NCBI GenBank assembly: GCA_964474455.1
Contig: CAYYSU010000060.1
Span: forward strand, 1 to 12,074
Reading direction: 5' to 3'
Source of the DNA: BM520 sp964474455
GTDB lineage: Bacteria; Bacteroidota; Bacteroidia; Bacteroidales; BM520
Length of the DNA: 12,074 nt
The position numbers and the translations under genes were made by a program. Below, in pieces: positions 7,165-12,074 of this stretch. How positions within the stretch are numbered: the first letter of the stretch is position 1; the number at the start of each line of letters is the position of its first letter. Under the pieces are notes generated by a model. That model made no database searches, was not told the DNA's origin, and saw only the letters and a program-made list of their open reading frames with translations.

Positions 7165-7196
7165 CAAAGTTATGAACTATTGTTCACAATAGCAAA
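7165..7196 (-). promoter_or_regulatory. Bacteroidota-type promoter of the DUF134 cluster
   Basis: On the minus strand, TTTG (7193-7196) is followed by a 20-bp spacer and TAACTTTG (7165-7172), a full match to the Bacteroidota -33/-7 promoter (TTTG, ~19-20 bp, TAnnTTTG). Transcription should start near 7158-7161, giving a leader of about 25 nt before the DUF134 ATG. It is the best promoter match I noticed in the window. Confidence 0.75.
7177..7192 (-). promoter_or_regulatory. Operator candidate 1: perfect palindrome in the promoter spacer
   Basis: The minus strand reads CTATTGTGAACAATAG, two 6-bp arms (CTATTG/CAATAG) around TGAA. It fills the spacer directly next to the -33 element, where a bound protein would block RNA polymerase. 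A second, degenerate copy lies 33 bp downstream. The DUF134 protein is the obvious candidate binder, but this is inferred from position. Confidence 0.6.
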
Positions 7197-7500
7197 TTGG
7201 AATTAAGATTTGTAAAAATAATATCAAAATATTATAAATTACACAACATCAATAATATACAAAAAATGAGTACACATTTTGGGTGGCACATTGTCGAAGT
7301 CAGGAAATAAAAGCTCGACAAAATTATGTCAATTATAAAATCTTTGCCGCAAAAAAACAGGTACAACAAAACACGACCCTAACAACCTGGATATCAGATT
7401 TAAAATAAAAAACATAATAGGAAAACCGAGAAACAAAAACCAGGATGACCAAGATGATAATCCTTCGAGAAACTCTACCAACCGATGTAAAAAAATATGG
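7197..7500. other. Non-coding stretch between the DUF134 promoter and the FG-GAP gene
   Basis: About 300 bp, AT-rich, with no convincing gene. Contents seen: an AT-only inverted repeat (ATAATAT at 7218-7224, ATATTAT at 7229-7235); GGGTGGCACA at 7281-7290, identical to 25-34 of the IS21-like segment; and a 7-bp inverted repeat TTGTCGA (7291-7297) / TCGACAA (7315-7321). The part from ~7330 to 7500 is open on the minus strand in a frame overlapping the FG-GAP gene, but its composition looks like a shadow. No clear hairpin terminator follows the FG-GAP gene stop. Confidence 0.5.
7281..7321. repeat. TGGCACA unit plus short inverted repeat
   Basis: GGGTGGCACA (7281-7290) repeats a 10-mer found in the IS21-like segment at 25-34. 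The adjoining TTGTCGA (7291-7297) and TCGACAA (7315-7321) form a 7-bp inverted repeat with a 17-bp gap. This may be the remnant of an insertion-sequence end, or chance. Confidence 0.3.
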
Positions 7501-8670
7501 TTATGATCTATTTCGCTTTCTTTTTCGTCTAAAAATACCATATCCACCTGCAGCTGCAAATAAGGCAACGGCGAAAAAGGTTGATATAGGTACGCCAGGT
7601 GCGGGAGGAACACCGTTTCGCAGGTTACTTGTGGCGGCTGGTGCGTTGGGTGTAAACACATCAATATCACCATCGCCATCTAAATCAACAAGCAATGTAA
7701 ACATGGGATTCGACATCTGGCTTATGGGTAGTGGAATGGTTAAGTTTTTAACAAAAACACCACTGCCGGACGTGTTTTCAAAATAACCAATTGGAGATGA
7801 ATCATAATCAGGGAATACAAATAAATCATCATCGCCGTCAAGATCCATATCAGCCATGTTCAGGTATATACCACCTGCGGGGTAACCAAAATCAACTGAG
7901 ATAACAGGAAAATTAAGTTGTTCTATAAATGAATGATCCGGTTGTTGGATCAATGTTTTTATAGCTCCAACCGGCAATGGAATAACAATATCCAACAATC
8001 CGTCACCATCTACATCATTAAACTTTGCTTTGTAGCTACCCGATGACTGGTTATAGGGATCGTCATAGTTGAGATAATCGCTTGAAAGGTCATTAAAAAC
8101 ACCTGATTGCAATCGGTAGTGGGTGATATGACCCGACGAATGTCCATCAATTATTATTGCATCTAAAACGCCATCATTATTAAAATCGGCGATATCAATA
8201 CCGGTACCACGTTCACCACTTTGAAATGGATTAGCACCAGGATTTTCAGTGTAAACACCACCAACGTTTTCAAAATACTTAGGTTCGCGACTATCGGTTA
8301 ATAAAATAGCATCATTGTCGCCATCACCATCAATATCAGCAAAAGCGCCATCGATATATGTACCTGTAAGTGATGAAAAAGGGTTATCCGGCCATGCGGT
8401 AAATATTTGAGCATTTGCTGTACTGGTTATAAACACAAAGCACATAGCAGCACCTGCTATTTTAAATGCGTAACGAGGATTAAAACCGTAAAGTTTTTCA
8501 AATAACCGACGAAGTTTACGAACTTGATGATTTTGTTCTTTTTTTGAAAGTTTCCAAAACTTACCTGATTTTATTAATGCATCAATTTTAGCTGATACAT
8601 TTTTAAACTTCAAAGAAATTGAATAAAAATCCAAGTTACTCTTCGAGAAATACAAATAGCTTTTTTTCAT
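7501..8670 (-). CDS. FG-GAP/VCBS repeat surface protein with C-terminal sorting-like tail
   Basis: A 389-aa protein from the ATG at 8670. An in-frame ATG at 8712 adds 14 residues, but a TAnnTTTG element at 8710-8717 would place the transcription start downstream of it. A long basic N-region (1-68, rich in Lys/Arg/Leu, e.g. KLSKKEQNHQVRKLRRLFEKLYGF) precedes the hydrophobic signal core, with cleavage likely at ANA|Q near residue 87: an extended signal peptide. Five FG-GAP/VCBS calcium-binding loops follow: DIDGDGDND (112), DFNNDGVLD (162), DVDGDGLLD (219), DMDLDGDDD (274) and DLDGDGDID (329), as in beta-propeller surface proteins. The C-terminus has PPAPGVPIS (to 363), one transmembrane helix (~364-380, ending GGYGIF) and the basic tail RRKRKRNRS. 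This three-part end resembles exosortase-type or PID-CTERM sorting signals rather than T9SS domains. Partner and ligand are unknown. Confidence 0.85.
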   Translation of the reverse strand: MKKSYLYFSKSNLDFYSISLKFKNVSAKIDALIKSGKFWKLSKKEQNHQVRKLRRLFEKLYGFNPRYAFKIAGAAMCFVFITSTANAQIFTAWPDNPFSSLTGTYIDGAFADIDGDGDNDAILLTDSREPKYFENVGGVYTENPGANPFQSGERGTGIDIADFNNDGVLDAIIIDGHSSGHITHYRLQSGVFNDLSSDYLNYDDPYNQSSGSYKAKFNDVDGDGLLDIVIPLPVGAIKTLIQQPDHSFIEQLNFPVISVDFGYPAGGIYLNMADMDLDGDDDLFVFPDYDSSPIGYFENTSGSGVFVKNLTIPLPISQMSNPMFTLLVDLDGDGDIDVFTPNAPAATSNLRNGVPPAPGVPISTFFAVALFAAAGGYGIFRRKRKRNRS

Positions 8671-8709
8671 ATAAATGACTATGTGAAATTTTTGATTTTG
8701 ACCTAGCAA

Positions 8710-8717
8710 CAAACATA
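8710..8717 (-). promoter_or_regulatory. Candidate -7 element of the FG-GAP gene
   Basis: The minus strand reads TATGTTTG (TAnnTTTG consensus) about 40 bp before the ATG at 8670. A TTTG at the proper -33 distance is not visible; a long T-tract lies upstream. It supports the shorter start codon. Confidence 0.35.
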
Positions 8718-8918
8718 AAAAAAAATATCAAGGAAATTTGATTCCGGACATATTTTTAACAATAAACCCGCAGTCTGAAATTGGCCTTTATAGCAGTATT
8801 TGCTAATCGTAGGTCATAACATCCTCATAGTCGCTGATATACGATTCACGAATATAGTTTTGCACAAAAACACAAAATAGCATAATAATTCTTGCCTATA
8901 TTGAATATTGTTTGGTTT
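8718..8918. other. Intergenic stretch, nothing convincing
   Basis: About 200 bp between the TPR-glycosyltransferase stop and the FG-GAP promoter region. The only structure noted is a short TAGCA/TGCTA inverted repeat (8791-8795, 8801-8805) without a T-run. No gene or RNA was recognised. Confidence 0.4.
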
Positions 8919-11126
8919 TCAACAATAGTCTACTGGCTCGTCGATGTATAGGTCTGTAAAGTCTTTTCCTTTTTGATAAGTATCCCATATTGTAAGATAG
9001 CTCCGTTCTAGATTTTCAACATGCAATTTAGTATTGAATATTGGAATCTTTGACTGGTTCTCTACGAGCTTGTTTTTTATATGGTTGAGCTTGCTTTTGT
9101 TTAAAGCTAACTCCACAGCTTTACTATAATATTCATCTATTGAATTACAAACTGTTTCGTCGGTAGATGCAGCATGACATACTGAGGCTCCTTGCCTCAT
9201 AGCGTTAGTAACACCTCTAATAGAGATGACAGGAACACCCATCATTAAAGCATGCGAACCCGATGAGCATGAGGTGTAATAAAGCGTATCAAGAAAAAGA
9301 TCACATAATTTCAGTCTATTTAGATGATCACTGATGTTTAAATAAGGTGCTATCATTACCCGTTTTGCATCAACACCATGTTTTTCAACAGATGCATAAA
9401 TATTTTTCTCAAAAGTTGTATTTCCATTCCCAAGTAGCCAGAGCACACTATTTTCAACGGCTTTTAGAATTTTCATCCATGCGGAAAATGTTGTGGGTTC
9501 ATATTTATAGGGGCTGCAAAACGAGCAAAACACAAAAGCATCCTCATCAATACCAAAGTCTTCTTTTTTGAATATGTTATCTGAAGGTTCAAGAAGTGAA
9601 CTTACAAATCCGTGAGGGTGGAAAAGAATATTTTCGGTATAATATTGTCTATTAACATCATCAATCAAAATAGGGTCAGAAAAAAAGAAATCGTATTTGT
9701 TCGATCCTGTTGTGTCGGGTTGTCCCATCATAAAGATTTGTATTGGGGCAGGTTTTAATACCAATATTTCAGGCTTAGTAGAATTTGTATAACCTCCAAA
9801 ATCAATGAGAATATCAATTTCATTATCATAAATTAAATTAGCGCCTTGTGTTGATGTAAGTTCACTTATATCGTGAAAATGATCAACATTTGATTTTATT
9901 TCTTCTGTAAAAGGGTCAGTGTTTTTAGGCATAAATACTGCAAAAACATGTACCTCAAATTGTTGACGATTATGGTGTTGAAAATATTTATAGACAGACA
10001 TCCCCAAGGCATGTTGTCGAAAATCCGGTGAAATATATCCAATTCTTAATTTGGTATGCGCACGATTACTAAATTCAAATTTGAAATTTGGGGTAGAAAC
10101 AAGATAATTTAGAGCCATTTTCAACATCAATTTATGTTGTAGCTCATCAGGTATATTATAATAATGAGTATCATAAATTGAGCATTGGACTGGATTTATT
10201 TTTTTTAAATCATTACTCAACCTTTCAATAAACTGATCTCTGGTATCGTTCCAATTTGTCCAATCGCATATATCTGTTTTACAGCGGGATAATTTATAAA
10301 ATGCATCAGAGTTATCAGGTTCAACTTCAAGTACTTTTTTTAAATATACTATGGCTTCTTCATATTTTTTTAATCGCATCTTAGTGATAGCAGATTGCAT
10401 TAAAAGGCCAACATTTTCAGAGTCAAGCAGTAAAGCTTTACTCAACAATGCCTCGGCTTTTAATAGTTTTGATTGATTTAGCCAAAGTTGACTTAAATCT
10501 ATCATCAAACCAATATCATTTGGTAATGATTTCAATGCTTGTGCAAAGTGCAATTCAGCTTCATTCTCTTTTCCATTTTTCAACCAAATAAGACCAGCAT
10601 TTTTATGTGCTACACCAGTATTAGGAGCGATTTTTAACACGTGTTGAAAACAAGCCAATGCTTCATTATCTTTACCTTCGGCGATTAATAAAGAACCCAA
10701 ATTATTTAATGCTGCTAATGACTGTGGTTTTTTTAGAAGTAATTTTTTCAGTACCTTTTTTGCCTCTGCAATTCTATCTGTGTGTTTGTATAATTTACCA
10801 AATTGGATGTATGTTTTCTGATACTCTGAATTAAAGGCAATAGACTTGTTCAGGTTCTCTTCTGCTTGCTTATATTTTTGAAGATAGATCTGTGCAGTAG
10901 CAAGTTCGGTTAAAATAACATGTTTATGTGGATGATAAATAAGGCATCTTTGTAAATAACTTTCAGCATAGGAGTAGCGTTTGGCTATATTACTCATCAT
11001 TCCCAACATTGCTAAACAGTCGGGTTGGTTTGCATTAACTTGAATAATTTTTTGACAGCTCTCCCAAGCGGACGCATAATCACCTTTCTTGAAATCTAAA
11101 TATGCCTTTTGTAATGTTTTTTCCAT
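8919..11126 (-). CDS. TPR protein with SPINDLY/OGT-like glycosyltransferase domain (Glyco_transf_41)
   Basis: A 735-aa protein without a signal peptide, so cytoplasmic. Residues ~1-285 are about eight TPR repeats, ending in CDWTNWNDTRDQF, the usual lead-in of SPINDLY-like proteins. The Glyco_transf_41 region (~360-715) shows YISPDFRQHALG (keeping the conserved His near the catalytic cleft of O-GlcNAc transferases), LKPAPIQIFMMGQPDTTG (family: APxQxxxxGxPGTTG), FCSFCSPYKYEPTTFSAW (keeping the Lys equivalent to human OGT K842) and GVPVISIRG. The loop usually written HTTxxD (OGT) or GTTTCE (SPINDLY) here reads CSSGSH, so nucleotide-sugar binding may differ. The family transfers GlcNAc or fucose to Ser/Thr of proteins. 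It lies 73 bp after the DUF2271-like gene and may share its transcript. Target proteins are unknown. Confidence 0.9.
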   Translation of the reverse strand: MEKTLQKAYLDFKKGDYASAWESCQKIIQVNANQPDCLAMLGMMSNIAKRYSYAESYLQRCLIYHPHKHVILTELATAQIYLQKYKQAEENLNKSIAFNSEYQKTYIQFGKLYKHTDRIAEAKKVLKKLLLKKPQSLAALNNLGSLLIAEGKDNEALACFQHVLKIAPNTGVAHKNAGLIWLKNGKENEAELHFAQALKSLPNDIGLMIDLSQLWLNQSKLLKAEALLSKALLLDSENVGLLMQSAITKMRLKKYEEAIVYLKKVLEVEPDNSDAFYKLSRCKTDICDWTNWNDTRDQFIERLSNDLKKINPVQCSIYDTHYYNIPDELQHKLMLKMALNYLVSTPNFKFEFSNRAHTKLRIGYISPDFRQHALGMSVYKYFQHHNRQQFEVHVFAVFMPKNTDPFTEEIKSNVDHFHDISELTSTQGANLIYDNEIDILIDFGGYTNSTKPEILVLKPAPIQIFMMGQPDTTGSNKYDFFFSDPILIDDVNRQYYTENILFHPHGFVSSLLEPSDNIFKKEDFGIDEDAFVFCSFCSPYKYEPTTFSAWMKILKAVENSVLWLLGNGNTTFEKNIYASVEKHGVDAKRVMIAPYLNISDHLNRLKLCDLFLDTLYYTSCSSGSHALMMGVPVISIRGVTNAMRQGASVCHAASTDETVCNSIDEYYSKAVELALNKSKLNHIKNKLVENQSKIPIFNTKLHVENLERSYLTIWDTYQKGKDFTDLYIDEPVDYC

Positions 11127-11199
11127 ATTAATTACAAAAAATAAAACCTAAACAACAAGATTCTGCCAAGCGAAATTTCAATAGCAGTATAGGATTTCA

Positions 11200-11949
11200 T
11201 TATTCAATAATGATTTTTATACTCTTTGCTATTTCCAGCGCTGTTGAGAGTGAAGAAAGATCGGTATAAAGCAGACCATTAGCACCGGAGTAATGGCCAT
11301 GCCCGATAGGATTGAGGTAATACTCTTTTATTGCTGATTCGGGGTCTATAGTTACAGCATAGACAACAGAAGGCTGAGAACTTGTTTTGTACTCCTTATC
11401 GTCCGGATACTTGTTGTTAGTCCAGTATTTATTCCAGTCCCATGATTGGTTAATTTCAAACAGCACTCTAAATTTCCCGTCCATGGTTGAATCAGATTTG
11501 GTTTCAAGCACGAAGTCTCCTTTTGGGGTTGCTCCACTATATGCATCGGGCAATGGATTTGTGGGAGTAGGGATGTACAGCCCATCGTTTGCCACGACAC
11601 CACGCTGATGACCCCAATAAGGCAAAGCTGCCGGACGTCGTTTTTCTCCGGGCTCCCACTTTCCGCTGCTTTCATCGCCATAACTAAAGAAGCCCTTTGC
11701 AATACTCTCTGCCACATAAAGAGATTGAATGTATTGCCCGTCCATATTTTCAATCCATATGGCCATCAGTGGGTGATTATGCTCCTTTCCGGAGGTAAAA
11801 ACAACTTTTAGTGTATTCCCTGAACCAGAAATATTTGTTATTATAATTTCTGGAGCAGGCTTTTTCTTACCCCTCTGAGCGAAAGCTCCACTGGAGATAA
11901 AAACACCTATAAATAATATTGCTATCACTATATACCAAGTATTTCTCAT
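11200..11949 (-). CDS. Secreted DUF2271-like protein
   Basis: This 249-aa protein starts with a clear signal peptide (MRNTWYIVIAILFIGVFISSGAFAQ, cut after FA at ~24). The mature part begins with a short basic stretch (RGKKKPAP) and then resembles DUF2271 and FlgD-like Ig folds: HPLMAIWIENMDGQYIQSLYVAES (~59-82), YWGHQRG (~111-117), and DAYSGATPKGDFVLETKSD (~134-152), similar to the GATP/GATR phrase in those domains. Near the end are NPIGHGHYSGANG (~215-227), with two His, and YTDLSSLSTALEIAKSIKIII. Function is unknown; relatives are predicted periplasmic proteins often beside FMN- or iron-related genes. It follows the partial outer-membrane gene by 15 bp and is probably in its operon. The family assignment is from recollection of motifs only. 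Confidence 0.7.
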   Translation of the reverse strand: MRNTWYIVIAILFIGVFISSGAFAQRGKKKPAPEIIITNISGSGNTLKVVFTSGKEHNHPLMAIWIENMDGQYIQSLYVAESIAKGFFSYGDESSGKWEPGEKRRPAALPYWGHQRGVVANDGLYIPTPTNPLPDAYSGATPKGDFVLETKSDSTMDGKFRVLFEINQSWDWNKYWTNNKYPDDKEYKTSSQPSVVYAVTIDPESAIKEYYLNPIGHGHYSGANGLLYTDLSSLSTALEIAKSIKIIIE

Positions 11950-11964
11950 ATCTTTTATTATTAA

Positions 11965-12074
11965 TTAAAATACTACTATTATGCCCACAGATGGTAATAA
12001 AACACCACTTTCCGAGGATATTTCTTTTAATAAATATTGTGAAGGATTATCCGGATTAATAATCGCATTACCAT
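11965..12074 (-). CDS. C-terminus of a probable outer-membrane beta-barrel protein (partial)
   Basis: The minus-strand frame reads 35 residues, GNAIINPDNPSQYLLKE, then a short stretch ending PSVGIIVVF, and stops at TAA (11965-11967). The alternating hydrophobic end with a final Phe resembles the beta-signal that closes outer-membrane barrels such as TonB-dependent receptors. Only this tail is in the window, so the family is uncertain. It is 15 bp upstream of the DUF2271-like gene on the same strand, indicating an operon in which an outer-membrane protein and a periplasmic protein may work together. Confidence 0.55.
   Translation of the reverse strand, partial: GNAIINPDNPSQYLLKEISSESGVLLPSVGIIVVF

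Noticed and set aside
7218..7235. ATAATAT/ATATTAT inverted repeat as an operator
   Set aside because: AT-only, in a very AT-rich stretch, so expected by chance.
7329..7679. 116-aa minus-strand frame overlapping the FG-GAP gene end
   Set aside because: Most of it lies out of frame over a well-supported gene, and the Phe/Leu/Ser-rich tail looks like translation of an AT-rich non-coding strand.
7445..7786. 113-aa plus-strand frame
   Set aside because: Antisense to the FG-GAP gene, no recognisable motif and no promoter.
11352..11753. 133-aa minus-strand frame inside the DUF2271-like gene
   Set aside because: Out-of-frame shadow; the 249-aa frame has a signal peptide and domain-like sequence.
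1..12074. CRISPR array, tRNA or rRNA genes
   Set aside because: No regularly spaced repeats, cloverleaf-like segments or rRNA-like conserved stretches were seen.

Overview
The window looks like the chromosome of an anaerobic or facultatively anaerobic member of the Bacteroidota, probably an environmental Bacteroidales/Marinilabiliales-type organism. Three things support this: C-terminal domains of the type IX secretion system (T9SS) on predicted secreted proteins, promoter elements of the Bacteroidota type (TTTG, about 20 nt, TAnnTTTG), and starts without clear Shine-Dalgarno sequences. The lineage is inferred; no marker gene is present.

Left part, + strand (1-4313): the tail of a secreted protein with a T9SS domain, then a divergent glycoside-hydrolase-like TIM-barrel protein with its own T9SS domain, then a large GH20 beta-N-acetylhexosaminidase with a chitobiase-like C-terminal domain and a discoidin-like domain. 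Together they look like the end of a cluster that degrades N-acetylhexosamine-containing glycans. The first ~55 bp carry TGGCACA repeats resembling an IS21-family end and may be fused in frame to the T9SS tail.

Middle part, - strand (7200 down to 4367): a compact cluster that reads DUF134 regulator, 58-aa DUF5320 protein, 82-aa DUF5320 protein, DUF89 (ARMT1-like) protein, COG0731 radical SAM enzyme. Several junctions overlap. The DUF134 gene has a strong Bacteroidota promoter whose spacer is filled by a perfect 16-bp palindrome, with a second near-copy 33 bp away over the start of transcription, which suggests autoregulation. These families are associated with anaerobe metal-cofactor loci, but the NifX-like and Mrp/MinD partners are not in the window.

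Right part, - strand (12074 down to 7501): the C-terminus of a probable outer-membrane protein, a secreted DUF2271-like protein, a TPR plus Glyco_transf_41 (SPINDLY/OGT-like) protein with an unusual sugar-nucleotide loop, and an FG-GAP/VCBS repeat protein. The last has an extended signal peptide and a VPIS, transmembrane helix, basic-tail C-terminus, which looks like a sorting signal other than T9SS. No rRNA, tRNA, CRISPR array or complete mobile element was seen.
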